A DNA stretch of 64,000 nt, from assembly GCA_024811115.1 (NCBI GenBank), contig JAKOGH010000722.1, positions 186,001 through 250,000 of the forward strand. Direction: 5' to 3'. Below the pieces are notes generated by a model that worked only from the letters and a program-made list of their open reading frames with translations, made no database searches and was not told the origin of the DNA. Numbering within the stretch: position 1 is the first letter of the stretch; every line of letters begins with the position of its first letter. A program made the position numbers and the translations under genes. Below, in pieces: positions 45,497-57,292 of this stretch. This stretch comes from Terana coerulea (Eukaryota; Basidiomycota; Agaricomycetes; Polyporales; Phanerochaetaceae).

Positions 45497-48400
45497 ATGG
45501 ACGTAAGTCCAGTTTTCGAGGACCTTCCAACTACTCGGATACTGAGCTACGTTCTAGCAAGCTTTTGTCCAAGGCCTCCACAATCTCCTGGTGCAATCCA
45601 CCTCAAATGACACTGTTCAACTAAAAGCTGTATGCACATCGATCTCGTGTTTGCCAACGATTCTCGACTCACATCTCTGAGCCAAGGCCACCGCGCAATT
45701 GAACAAAGACTACTACAAGAACCCAACATGTATTCCCGCCCTCGCGAGCATCATCGCGAGCTCGCCGGAGCAAGCCGTCAGTCGATTGAAGTCACTTCAC
45801 TTATTTGCCTATCTCACCTATGCCCTTACGCGTTAGGTCCGCCAACTCGGCGCAGTCGAGCTGCGCAAACGGATAGCTCAAAACAGTGGTGATATGTGGC
45901 TGCAGGTCGCCGTCGCTGAGCGCGACACGCTGAAAGCCAAGCTGCCAGAACTGATCATCAACGAACCGAAGTATGTAATGCCGCGTTATCATTGAGCTTT
46001 GGTCTAACAGCGCGTTGTTCGTAATTAGCAAGCTCGTTCGTCACTCGTCGGCGCGTGTAATAGCCGCTATCGCCAGCATCGAAGTTCCCTTGGGTCAATG
46101 GAATGAACTTTTGCCCTTCCTCAGCCAGACCTGCAGCTCCAGCAACGTCGCACACCGTGATGTCGGCTCCTACATCCTCTTCACTGTTCTTGAAAATATT
46201 GTGGAAGGCTTCGAGTCGCACATGCAAAACCTCTTCCGCTTATTCGAAGGGCTTATCAACGATCCTGAGAGTGCCGAAGTCAGGATTACTACTGTTCGGT
46301 ATGTCACTTCGATGGAATTCATTTCTGACGTCCGTGCTCACATGTTTACTCAGATCTCTTGGAGTTGTTGCGCAATATATTGATGCTGATGACAAGGAGG
46401 ACATCGTACGTAATCTATCGCTGTTTCAAGTTCAATATAGTGACTCATTTGGTCTACCAGAAATCATTCCAACGCCTACTCCCGGCTATGATTCAAGTCA
46501 TTGGTCAATGTGTCGAGGCCGGGAATGAGCAGGGTGCGCGCCAGCTGTTCGACGTCCTCGAGACGCTCCTCATCCTCGTAAGGCCAAGACACCCACTCGG
46601 ACTGCTTGACATACTCAAAATCATGTGATAGGAAATCCCCCTTCTTGGTCAACACATTCCTCAACTCGCTGAGTTCTTGTTGACTTGCGGAGGCAACCGC
46701 AACTTCGACAACGAGCTCCGTATTCTGTCTCTCAACGCCCTTAACTGGACCGTTCAATAGTAAGTCATAATAACGTTCAAGCAGTATTCGCGTGATTAAA
46801 TTTTATCCATAGCAAAAAGTCTAAGGTTCAGAGCCATAACCTTGCCGGTGCCATCCTCGAGGGTCTGCTGCCCATCGCTTGCGAGGATGAGCCTGAGGAC
46901 ATCGATGAAGACGCCACTTCCCGGTCTGCTCTTCGTATCATCGATGGTCTCGCGACCAGCCTTCCTCCCAGCCATGTCTTCCCTCCACTCAGCAAGCTCA
47001 TCAGCCAATATTTCTTGTCAGCTGATCCTGCCCAACGCCGCGGCGCCATACTTGCGCTCGGCGTAGCTGTTGAAGGCTGCAGCGAGTACATGACGCCGCT
47101 GATGAGCCAAGTATGGCCCCTCATCGAGGCTGGTCTCCGCGACTCGGATGCCTCCGTCCGCAAGGCGTCTTGCGTTGCTGTCACTTGCCTGTGCGAGTGG
47201 CTGGAGGAAGACTGTGCTAAGAAGCATGAAGTCCTCGTTCCCGTGAGTGGCGGTCATGTTCCGCTTGGGCCTACAGTTGATTAAACCTTGTACAGACCAT
47301 TATGGAACTCGTCAACGACCCTGCCACTCAACGGACAGCGTGCGCTGCACTCGACGCGGTCCTCGAAATCCTCGCAGATGTCATTGACCAATATCTTGCG
47401 CTGATCATGGAGCGTCTCGCTGGCCTTTTGGAGACCGCTCCCATTCCCGTCAAGTCCGTCATCGTTGGAGCTATCGGCAGTGCCGCTCACGCTTCCCGGG
47501 AGAAATTTCTACCCTATTTCACCCAGACTATGAACCACTTCCAGCACTTCTTGGTGCTCACGGGTGAAGGAGAGGAGCAGGAGCTTCGTGGTATCACCAT
47601 GGATGCTATTGGCACCTTTGCTGACGCCGTCGGCAAGGAAACCTTCCGCCCCTACTTCGCCAGCATGATGACCCAGGCCTTTGCTGGTATCGAGCTTGGC
47701 AGCGCACGGCTGAAGGAGTGCAGCTTCTTGTTCTTCAGTGTCATGGCGCGTGTGTTCGAGGAGGAATTTGCTCCATACCTTGCTCAGGTTGTTCCTGCCC
47801 TCTTCACCAGTCTCAAGCAGGCGGAGCATGGCGATGAGCAGGTTATCACTGGTGAGTTCAAGTTTGGTAGTTGCGTTGACTCCATCCTAATGTCTACACC
47901 ATCCTCAGCCGAGAACGCCTCAAGCTTTGCATCTGGCAGCACTCCCGCTACGGCCATCTCGGTTGACGGCTTCGACGGTGATGAAGTCGACATCGATATC
48001 GACAAGCTTCTCGATGTGAACAGCACCATTTGCATCGAGAAGGAGATCGCCGCCGATACCCTCGGTGGCCTGTTCGCTTCGACTGGCCAACACTTCCTGC
48101 CTTATGTCGAGCAGAGCACTATCGAGCTTGTCGCTCAACTCTCGCACTACTACGATGGCATTCGCAAGTCTGCTACCGAGTCGCTGCTTGAGGTTATCCG
48201 CACCTTCTACGATCTCAGCAACCCTGCAGAGTGGCTGCCGGGCCAAGCCGTCCAGATGCCTCTGGAGCAGAATGTCAAGGACCTCATCGAGCACATTCTC
48301 CCGTCGATGTTTGAGATGTACGAGACTGAGGATAACAAGTGAGTTCATTCCGTTCCTCATGCATTTTGCATCTTGCCCGACATGATGAGAAATTTTCGTA

Positions 48401-49556
48401 AACTCAGCTCACTTCGATGCCCAAAGGGCGTATGAGACTAACGCGATTCTTTCACTGATCTTCGATCCCTCCGCGATGTTGTCGGCCTGTATGCTAACAT
48501 TGCTCTGTCTCTAGGAAGGTCGTCGCGAGCTTGTGCATAGGTTTTGCTGAGACTATCAACAAGGTCGGCCCGGGCATCCTTGAGAACAGTTAGTCATACT
48601 CTTCTCTTCGGCATGTCTAATTCTAATGGGCGCCGTAGGACTCGAGAGCGTCGCAAACATCGCCGTCCAGATCCTGGACGGCAAGGCAATGTGCCAGCAA
48701 GATCCTGACCAAGATGAGGAGGAGGAAGCTCCGGAAGACACTGCCGAGTACGACTCCATCTTGGTCTCTTCCGCCGGTGACCTTGTTGCTTCGTTGGCGA
48801 ACGCTCTCGGCCCCGATTTCGCCCAGGCGTTCCCTACCTTCTTCACCCTCATCGCAAAATACTATGTACGTCCTCTTACACATCCATCCGGACTTCGCTC
48901 ACGTTTGGACGATGCAGAAAAAGACGCGGTCGCTGAGCGACAGGTCCTCCGCCATTGGTGCTCTGTCCGAGATCATTGCTGGAATGAAGGAGGCTGTCAC
49001 ACCTCACACTGAAACGCTACTGGAGCTATTCTACCGCGCGCTTTCAGATCCTGACGCGGAGGTGCAGACCAACGCGGCGTTTGCCACCGGCCTGCTCATC
49101 GAGCACTCGCACGTTGACCTCTCCGGTCAATACATCCACCTGCTCGCTGCGTTCCGACCGCTCTTCGGCGTCGCGTCCGACGCGCCATCCGCGCACATCA
49201 ATGCCAGGGATAACGCCGTCGGCGCTGTCTCGCGCATGATTTACAAGAACACGGCGGCTGTTCCTCTGGATCAGGTCCTTCCGGTCCTCTTCAACGCAGT
49301 TCCGCTGACGGAGGATCACCTCGAGAACCGACCCCTGTTCCGTACCATCTTCCATCTGTTCAAGACGCAGCCCCAGGCGCTGCATCCGTACCTCGACAAG
49401 CTGCTGTCGCTGTTCGCCTACGTTTTGGACCCGAACTCTGAGGATCAGATTGGAAATGAGGTCCGACGCGAGTTGATTGGCCTTCTCGCCGTGCTCTTCA
49501 GGGAGGAGCCGGAGAAAGTGGAGGCGGCCGGCCTGACCGCGTTCGTTGAAGCGTAA
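45497..49556 (+). CDS. KAP123: Importin beta, Kap123/importin-4 type
   Basis: A karyopherin that carries ribosomal proteins and histones into the nucleus and is released by Ran-GTP. Exon 1 is only six bases (ATGGAC, then a GTAAGT donor) and joins to QAFVQGLHNLLVQSTSNDTV. Many exons follow. HEAT-repeat text runs throughout: VRQLGAVELRKRI (importin N-terminal domain), GSYILFTVLENIVEGFESHM, AILALGVAVEGCSEYMTPLM, GLRDSDASVRKASCVAVTCL, PIPVKSVIVGAIGSAAHASR, GITMDAIGTFADAVGKETFR and SSAIGALSEIIAGM. The acidic loops DVNSTICIEKEIAADTLGGL and DPDQDEEEEAPEDTAEYDS fit this family. It ends KVEAAGLTAFVEA at 49556. All exons seem continuous. The spliced length is about 1,080 residues, near the normal size for this type. 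Confidence 0.92.
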
Positions 49557-50152
49557 TGGGTTGATTGCTCTGTCGTATGTACTTGTTTCATGCTATCCCC
49601 GTCTTGGATTCATCTGTGTTGTCGCTGCATTATCATCGTATCCCTAGTAGGTCTTTTTTCCACATAGAATTGCTTTGCTTGTTTGTCTTCATAGGTCACG
49701 TAGTACCTGTCGTTGTAGCAATCCGACGTTTCTTCGAATTCTGTGACACTGTGGCGTGTGAGAGCATACGGGCAGTCGCACTCCCCATGCCGACGTTGCC
49801 ACATTTCGTCGCGGTACGTAAGACGTAGTGAATTCGTTGCCCTTCAGCTGATCTTTGGCCTGACGACCCGGAGGCAAGCCTGCCGCCTGGCGCTTTCTCT
49901 CTCCCCGTGTCGGCGGGCGTCTACCATAATTGTGTTCGGCCTCAGTTCGGGACTTGGCCTGAGATTGGCCTGAGATACAAATCTTATTGTTGTGCGGACG
50001 TTCCACGCGACTCTTCCTCTCGCAATTGTCGCTTGGGCCACTCGCAGTGCATATATACATGGCGCGGTCAAAGCAGAGATGCGTTGCGCTCGACACTCGC
50101 CGTCCACCTCCTGCAGAGCCCAACCAAGCAGACCCATTCATCACCCAGCACC
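49557..50152. other. Intergenic
   Basis: It holds the importin 3' flank and the F-box gene promoter. No gene recognised. Confidence 0.4.
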
Positions 50153-51468
50153 ATGAATTTCCTCGTCCACAGACCCAGACTGCCGGCAGAGCTGACTGAC
50201 ATGGTCATTGACCAGCTCTGGAACGACGAGCACACCCTCCGGACGACCTCTACCCTCTGCCGGGCATGGCTGCCCCGCAGCCGCGTCCACCTCTTCAAGC
50301 GGATGCGCATCACGAGCCCCTCGCGCAGCTTCGAGGCCCTCCTGCGCTTCCTGCAGACGCACCGCAGCGTCTCCCGCGCTACATTCGAGAGCTGATTCTG
50401 CAGGGCCCTGAGCCGTACGATGTCGAAGACGCGATGGACGTCGACGACGCGGTGGCCCCGCCACCCGCCATCCTCCCCCCGCACCTGCTCGCTGAAATCC
50501 TGACGCACCTGCCGAAGCTAAGCACCCTGCAGCTGCACAACCTCTCCTTCCGCGCTCCAAAGCCCTGCCGCCTTCAAGGGCCGTATTCCCCGTCAAGCTC
50601 GACGCGCTCACCCTGATGAACGTCGGGTCCGCGGACGAGAGCGTCGAGGACATCCTCAACGTCTTGGGCCTGTTCTCCGAGATCGGGTATCTGCATTTGG
50701 ACTCGATTACGCAGATCGTGTATTCAGAAGAAGAGCCATACCCCCGCCACCCATTCTCCCGAAGGGAAATCAAGGTCCGCTCTGTGAAGTTCGAGGACGT
50801 GCCCAGCGCCGTCTACCTCGAGGCCATCCTGAGCACACGAACTCGGGGTGCGCTGCGGTGCGTTGAGGTCGAATGTACGGACGCCGAAGATGCGACTGCC
50901 CTGGCGGAACTTCTGGACGAGGCAGGATCCGCGGTGGAACATCTCGCCGTCGATGTAAGCCAGTGCTTCAAAATGGACTACCGACCAGAGGAAGGGTTTT
51001 CAGACCCTTTCGATATAGCCAGTGAGCCTCGTTCTACTCGATGAGATGACCATGAACTGACCGAACCTCTTTCAATCAATAGGCTCCAAGACGATCTCCA
51101 GGCTCGTCGGCCGAGGAATGAAAGCCTGCCCCAAGCTGCGCTCGGTCGACATCACCGTCATGTTTGACTTTCCCTTCGAGGGCAGCACCTGGGAGTGCTT
51201 CTTCGGCATCCTGTCCCGCGTCCCCGCCGGCGTGCAGGAGCTCACCATCCAGTTCAGCACGGAGATGAGCGGGGCGACGCTGGCAGAGTTCCGGCCCGAC
51301 TGGCAGCGCATGCGCACGCAGCTGAAGCGGCTCGCCGGTCTGCGGAAGGTGGCGTTCATGACCGCGCCTGCGAGCGACTGGCAGCTGTCGCAGGAGGAGA
51401 AGGTGGTGGTGGAGAGCAACCTGGCGGCGTCATTCGAGAAGGGCGTGCTACACGTTGGCTATGCTTAA
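50153..51468 (+). pseudogene. F-box-like protein gene with two frame breaks
   Basis: The first frame, from ATG 50153, gives an F-box-like start: RLPAELTDMVIDQLWNDEHT, then LRTTSTLCRAWLPRSRVHLF. It reads to SVSR and stops; the next frame continues RYIRELILQGPEPYDVEDAM. That frame ends after SFRAPKPCRLQG, and a third continues VKLDALTLMNVGSADESVED. Adding one C at each of two C runs (50375-50377 and 50588-50591) would join all three. Downstream, a proper intron (about 51023-51083, GTGAGC donor) links DPFDIA to SSKTISRLVGRGMKACPKLR, and the gene ends at HVGYA. F-box proteins link targets to SCF ubiquitin ligases; many fungal ones are fast-changing. It may be an intact gene with base errors. Confidence 0.7.
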
Positions 51469-52796
51469 GGGAGGCCTCGTTGTCTAGCGTACAAGTATAA
51501 CTCGTGCGTATTTTGCCATAGACGATGATCGAACGCTGGTAGAGTGTTGAGAAGACTAAGAGTTCCATCTGTTGTATCATAGTGTATAGACAGACACCCA
51601 TGTATCCTTAGGGCTCTGAAGCTGTATCAGTACTGTGACATGAATCGATTGGACATTTCGTACGCATCTGACCGGGCGTCCACCGTCGGTATGCGATTAT
51701 CCCAGACAACGTGTTCTGAGCACGACCATGCTGGGAGCTGGTTACGCCGCATATTCCGCGTAATGGATCAGACGAATACCATCGCGGGTTCATCAATCAC
51801 TTCGAAAGTTCAGACTTGCGAGGGTGAGGAGGGCAAGACCCAACGTGTGAAGCGACATGGTCTACCCTAAACGGTAGACATCTGGGCTTTCGTGGAATTA
51901 TTATCGAGGTCCTGTTTATGATGATCACCGGCGACCGGTTATCGTAAGGGTCCTCATGCGTGTGTATTGGCCGAATGCCTGACGTTTCCTCGAGGAGTCG
52001 AAAGCCAAAAGGTAAACGGGAACCTGAGTAGACATGTCAACAATGGGCAACTCGACGGTCAGGAACTATTTTCAGGTCCATTTCATACATGAGAAGGCTA
52101 CTGAACTGCGTAAATTCTTGTTCCTTCATCGTGGACACTGGCACACGGCTTTCAGCCGCATTGTAGACTCGAATACGCAAATGAACCCTGACGCAACTTT
52201 CCTTGTAGTATTGGGTGCGAACGAAGTCACCGTTGCCCATGCGGTCGCCCACAAGCTGCGTACACAGCACATGTCGGCGCAACTGAACCAATCTCACAAC
52301 CACATTTCAGTGCGAAGGTGAGGCGTGTGCATACCTGCGGAATCCGCACGATGCAAAGGCATGAGACTCGTGTGGCATGATCTTCGCTCGCTCGCCGCGT
52401 CGACTCACGCCCTTCCACATGCTGAAAATCGGCGTTGTACGGCCCACGCATGCTGCACGGCGGGTGAAACTCGTTCACTCTGCGTGTCCAGGGATGAACC
52501 AGGTGGTGGTGTCCGTTAAGCATGCTGGCCTGGGTGCAGCCCGTGAGGTTAGGAGTTGCCGGATCTCGATCCGGGCCACGTGTGGCCCATTTTGTGGTCG
52601 CGGACTCGCGGTCGTCTGCGCTCACTTGCTTGACCTCGTAATTCCACGTCCCACAAACATACCCCGTCCTCGTTCCTGCCTGAAGGCATTCTAAACTCTA
52701 TATAAAACCAAGGTACGTCTGCCTCTCTATTCCAATCTTACCGCGTCCCCTCGATCTTACCCGTTGCACCCCAGAACTTCTCGCATTCACGAAACA
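51469..52796. other. Intergenic
   Basis: About 1.3 kb. A TATATAAAA at 52699-52707 belongs to the dynein light chain gene. An open frame at 52034-52321 (starts MSTMGNSTVRNYFQ) shows no family I know; it may be chance. Confidence 0.4.
52699..52707 (+). promoter_or_regulatory. TATA box of dynein light chain
   Basis: TATATAAAA lies about 95 bases before the start codon. Confidence 0.55.
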
Positions 52797-53236
52797 ATGT
52801 CTGAAGTCCAGAAGCACGACGCGCCAACCTCGTCCACCGACTCGGGCTCCGCCGTCAACGGTGTCAACGGCCCCAAGGCCGTCGTCAAGAATGTGGACAT
52901 GAGCGAGGAGATGCAGCAGGAGGCGGTCGATGTCGCATCTGTCGCGCTCGAGAAGTACAACATCGAGAAGGATATAGCTGCACAAATCAAGAAGGAGTTT
53001 GACCGACGCCACGGGCCTACTTGGCACGTCGTTGTCGGTAAGAACTTCGGCAGCTACGTTACACACGGTGAGTGGCCATTCTATCTTTTGTGCCCTTACG
53101 GTTCTGTGCGCACTGGGCGTGGCAGGCCTCAAGTTCGGTATACACGATGCTCATGGGATGCTACTTTCATATAGAAACAAAGCACTTCATCTACTTCTAC
53201 ATTGGCTCGCTCGCCATTCTCATCTGGAAGTCATAA
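52797..53236 (+). CDS. DYN2: Dynein light chain LC8
   Basis: A homodimeric hub protein of the cytoplasmic dynein complex and of other partners. Two exons (52797-53067 and 53175-53236) join exactly in frame to 110 residues. After a non-conserved Ser/Lys/Asp-rich start of about 35 residues, the LC8 fold is nearly canonical: [60 protein letters not shown] and [18 protein letters not shown]. The intron is 107 bases. A TATA box lies upstream. The N-terminal extension is typical of fungal LC8. No oddity seen. Confidence 0.96.
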
Positions 53237-53737
53237 TCTTCCTCGCATACTATATCGACGTCTGTCGGTCCCGCGGGCGCCGCTGCTGTATTACATCCGC
53301 GCCAACTCTCGTACATTCACCCTGCTTACCATCGGGAAGGTGGACTTTACCCTGTATCACGCCACATTCATTCGCTCTGATTATTCCGGCTCGCACGTTT
53401 GTATATTCGTTTTGGCACTGGCTCGTTGGCAAATCAATTCTTGGAAGATCAAATTTCATCATTCGGCTCAGTCTACTTGATCCGTGTGCTTGCATGAAAA
53501 CATAGGAAAATCCACTGCGAGTCAGTGTCAAGTCGTGCAAAGAGCAACGATTTGGTAGCAATGTCCAAGGCTTGCAACTGGGCCCTGGCCTGCAGCCCGA
53601 TCGGATCTCTCCTCCCAATTCCAGTACTGACGCTCATCAGCGACCTTGCTACCAACCACGACGGTCGACGTGCCCACTTCCACCTCCCGCATACTCTTGT
53701 CCCGTAGAGCGTGTAGGCTGAGGTACCCTGGGACAAA
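53237..53737. other. Intergenic
   Basis: A spacer between the LC8 and dihydroorotate dehydrogenase genes, with no gene seen. Frames on the minus strand are open but without domains. Confidence 0.4.
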
Positions 53738-55583
53738 ATGGCGTTTCCAGCCTTTCGTCTCGCGAATGGTCCACGCATAGCTCAGAACGTTCGCTCCGGG
53801 GCCTTCCGCACACCAACACCGTCCCGCAACGCTGCCACCCTTGCAGCCCGACAATCCACCCCTCTGCGCACTGGGCTCTACGCTACTGTTTTTGCTGTCT
53901 CTACTGGGCTTTTCGCGGTATACTACTTCGATGCTCGCTCGGCCATACACCGCTATGTCTTCACGCCGGTTCTCAGACACTTATTCGACGCGGAGACTGG
54001 GCACAAAATAGCGGTGAAGGTGTTGAGGAGTGGATTGGCACCAAAAGACCCCGCAGTGGACGATGAGGCCCTCAACTTTGAGGTGTGTATATCGTGCTTT
54101 GGTATACACGCCAACGCTTACACTCCTGCGCGTAGCTTTGGGGTCGACCTATATCGAACCCGGTGGGCCTGGCTGCTGGATTTGACAAGCACGGTGAAGC
54201 TATTGATGGTGAGTAGCCAGATGAACACTGCAAACTAGATGCTGACTTAGCGCAGGACTATTTGACCTTGGGTTCAGCTGGGTCGAGATTGGAAGCGTGA
54301 CACCTAAGCCGCAGGTGAGCACGCCCTCCCGACAGCCTCCCCGTGTGGACCCAAACCCACGACATGCTCTGACTGACAACGTCGACTGACTGTAGCATGT
54401 CCATGCCCTCTAGCCCGGCAACCCGCAGCCTCGCATGTTCCACCTTACCGCCGACTCTGCCCTCATCAACCGCTATGGGTTCCCCTCGGACGGGCACACA
54501 CTGGTGCTGAACCGACTGCAGGACAGAATACCGGCGTTCCATGAATACAATGGGGATGTTCCAGCGTCACTGCGCCCCGGTGCTTTACTTGCAGTGAATC
54601 TCGGGAAGAACAAGTCGTCCCCGCCGGACTCTATCAAAGACTTCGTCACTGGCATTCACGCCTTCGCACCCTATGCCGATGTGTTGGTCGTGAATGTGTC
54701 GAGTCCTAATACTCCCGGACTTAGGTGAGCTTAATCTTCTTGCCATACCGCACAATCTGTCCTCTAACATTTCCGTCATTGATAGAGGACTCCAGAGCAG
54801 AACGTTGCTAACAGAGCTACTTTCTGGGGTGACCCAAGCCCGAGATGAAGCCACTGCTAGCTTTGCTTCTGTACAGAAGCCGAAAATACTGCTGAAGATT
54901 GCCCCTGACCTCACTACTGACGAAGTGGGGGACATCGCGGCCGCTGTTCGCAACAGCGGTGTTGATGGTGTCATCGTCAGCAACACTACAATTCAACGTC
55001 CACCAGCGTTATACGATGGTAAGCTAGCTACATCTCTGCATTCTCCACGCTCATACATTGTTGTCGCCGCGCAGCCAACAAAGTCGAAGCTGGTGGTTTG
55101 TCCGGCCCACCACTGAAGCCTTACACACTCGCCACCCTCCGTGCTTTGCGACCACTTCTCCCGGCCGCCATCCCTATCTTTGGCTGCGGCGGTATCAGCA
55201 CTGGTGCTGATGCCCTCGAGTACGCTAAGGAGGGTGTGGCCGCCGTCCAACTGTACACAAGCTTCGGATACGACGGCGTCGGTACCTGCAGGCGAATCAA
55301 AGACGAGCTCACGGACTTGTTGAGGAAGGAGGGGACGACATGGTCGCAGGTCGTGCAGAAGGCGGTGGAGCAGAAGAGTCTGAAGGAGCTGCCGCCGCCG
55401 GAGCCTGTCCGGCCAGAGGAGGTGACGGTGCAGCAGTTGATCATGGAGGCCGAGGAGCTGAAGAAGACGTTGGACGGGTTCGGTGCCCGTTCGGAGAGCT
55501 CTCTTCCTGACGAGAGCGCGAAACCTGCTTCATCCGTTGCGGCGGAGACAGTAGAGCATCCTGAACCGACGGTTATAGCTTGA
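53738..55583 (+). CDS. Dihydroorotate dehydrogenase, class 2, mitochondrial
   Basis: Oxidises dihydroorotate to orotate in pyrimidine synthesis and passes electrons to ubiquinone in the inner mitochondrial membrane. ATG 53738 begins a presequence (MAFPAFRLANGPRIAQNVRS), then a membrane anchor helix (LYATVFAVSTGLFAVYYF) and the quinone-tunnel helices near FTPVLRHLFDAETGHKIAVK. Catalytic-domain blocks are NPVGLAAGFDKHGEAIDG, GFSWVEIGSVTPKPQ, NRYGFPSDGH, LLAVNLGKNKSS, ADVLVVNVSSPNTPGLR with the class 2 catalytic serine, KILLKIAPDLTTDEV, GVIVSNTTIQRP, PIFGCGGISTGADAL and AAVQLYTSFGYDG. Five or six short introns join in frame. A long Glu/Pro-rich C-terminal tail (VRPEEVTVQQLIMEAEELKK) goes beyond the usual end. 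No break seen. Confidence 0.95.
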
Positions 55584-56067
55584 TCGACGTGCACCATGAG
55601 CTGCTTTAAAGGCTATAGTAAAAATCGACTTTCGATCCTCGCATGCCTTCATTCTTGTGTGAATTTGTGCACGAGTGATAGGTAATCATCAGTTTACCAT
55701 CTGGAATGAATGTTTCAAAGCATACCAATCTCGAGGTGTTGCTAAATCTTCCACATACCATGCGCCTCAACTTGAAAGGCTTCACCTACCTCGGGCTGAA
55801 CTGTGGCCTTGGTGGCGGCCACGTGGGTGTCCTTACACGTGGGGCGAGCCCCTTGGAGTTGTGGGTTGGGATTCAGTCATTGACCTGCACTGTGACTAAC
55901 CCCTGGGTCTGAACTCCTTCCATCTACTCTTGGCTATGCCAGCACACAACTGACCACCCTTCGGGCGTGGAAAATTCTGCCTGGCTGTTCCCGCCGTCCA
56001 TAGTCCTTCACTCTCTAAGCGCAAACCCACCACGGCCTAGAACGCCGTTCATTCGCTTCAAGTTGCG
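55584..56067. other. Intergenic
   Basis: A spacer with no gene seen; short plus-strand frames at 55675-55912 lack domains. Confidence 0.4.
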
Positions 56068-56805
56068 ATGCATAGCTCGGATGTCGGGGACGGAGATGCC
56101 GCGCTCCCTGATGATACTAAAGACCTCGGTCTGCACTCCCGGGAAAGCAGTGGGAACCCGCTTGAACACAGTACTTCATTAATTGAAGTACTACCTCAAG
56201 GGATTGACGTCGAAGAGGAGGCCCGCTTGTACGATGAACTCTGTGACGTGCGTGGTTAATTATGAGTTGATTTACATCATACTAACTCTATGTAGTCTCC
56301 TGTACCAGAGGTGGCCTCGGATTCAGAAGCCATACCGACCACCTCGCGAAGACAGACTTACCAACGACATCGTTCTCGCCCGTCCTCCCTCCTCTCCACC
56401 GACCCCTCTATCTGGCTATCCGACAATACGGGACCAAACTCACCCACTCCTACGTTCGCCCGCGACGTGCAGATATCTGGGTGGACCCTTGTTGGCGACA
56501 AGCTCTCCGGTGGGGCGTATGTCGTCTATGACTGCGCCATACACTTGAAGGACGGCACTGTGGTCCATGCACACAAGCGCTACAGCGCATTCGATGAGCT
56601 CTATAGAGATATAAAGGATGACATGCCGGAGCGAATGAGAGGTACGATACCCAAGCTGCCCCCGAAAAGCCCGCTCTCGAAGTTTCGCTCGGCGTTCCTC
56701 GACAAACGGAGAAGGGAACTGCAGCACTGGTTAGCTTCCATCATCCTCCATCCTGATCTTGGTGGGAGGGATGTTGTGCGAAGATGGGTGGTGGAGTCTT
56801 CGTAG
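56068..56805 (+). CDS. PX-domain protein (Ypt35-like)
   Basis: Binds phosphoinositides on endosomes or vacuoles and may tether partners at membrane contact sites, like yeast Ypt35. Two exons (56068-56247 and 56296-56805) join in frame to 229 residues. The N-terminus is polar and acidic (EEEARLYDELCD), with a Ser/Arg-rich stretch. The PX domain takes up the second half: VQISGWTLVGDKLSGGAYVV, KRYSAFDELYRDI with the R-Y/F-S/R phosphoinositide site, then TIPKLPPKSPLSKFRSAF (PxxP loop) and FLDKRRRELQHWLASIILHP. The end is VRRWVVESS. The domain arrangement and size agree with Ypt35; a small sorting nexin is the alternative. Confidence 0.85.
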
Positions 56806-57292
56806 ATGGAATGCTACTCTCGGGATTAGACATGTCCTCTTGTAAGCCACCTCATGATGTATGAATTGCGCTACGACTGAAGTTGCGAATAACTCAGATT
56901 TGTCACTGCGCGGAACGTCTTCAACGCTCAACACGGCGTGGAAGCCGACAGTCGCACCCACCGCCGCTACTAGACCGCACACAGAAAGTGGCGTAGTTAT
57001 TCCCACTTGGGCAAGCTCCGTCGCTTGGCGCACATTCGACAAACCATGGTTCGATCCTGTCGGGAACACACCCTGCCGTACATTTCAGTTCCACGTACCT
57101 GGTCGCGGCAGCCTTACCAGCCAGTCAAAACAAGCCTCAGGCGCTGGCGGGACCGACGGCATGACCAACACGAAGGGAACCCGCGTATGTCGTGCGATGA
57201 CGCCGCTGTTGTCAGGGTCATTGTTCCGCATGGACAGGAATTATTCAGTATGTATTCTGCTGCATGCGTCTCTCGTCTAAACATGGGCATCA
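56806..57292. other. Intergenic
   Basis: No gene recognised. Open frames on both strands overlap here without domains. Confidence 0.4.

Noticed and set aside
49907..50152. Extension of the F-box gene upstream of 50153
   Set aside because: The frame is open, but the F-box starts right after ATG 50153 and the text before it has no domain; the later ATG is the better start.
51580..52330. A gene in the 51.5-52.7 kb gap
   Set aside because: The frames are short, lack a domain and overlap on both strands, with no splice pattern that joins them.
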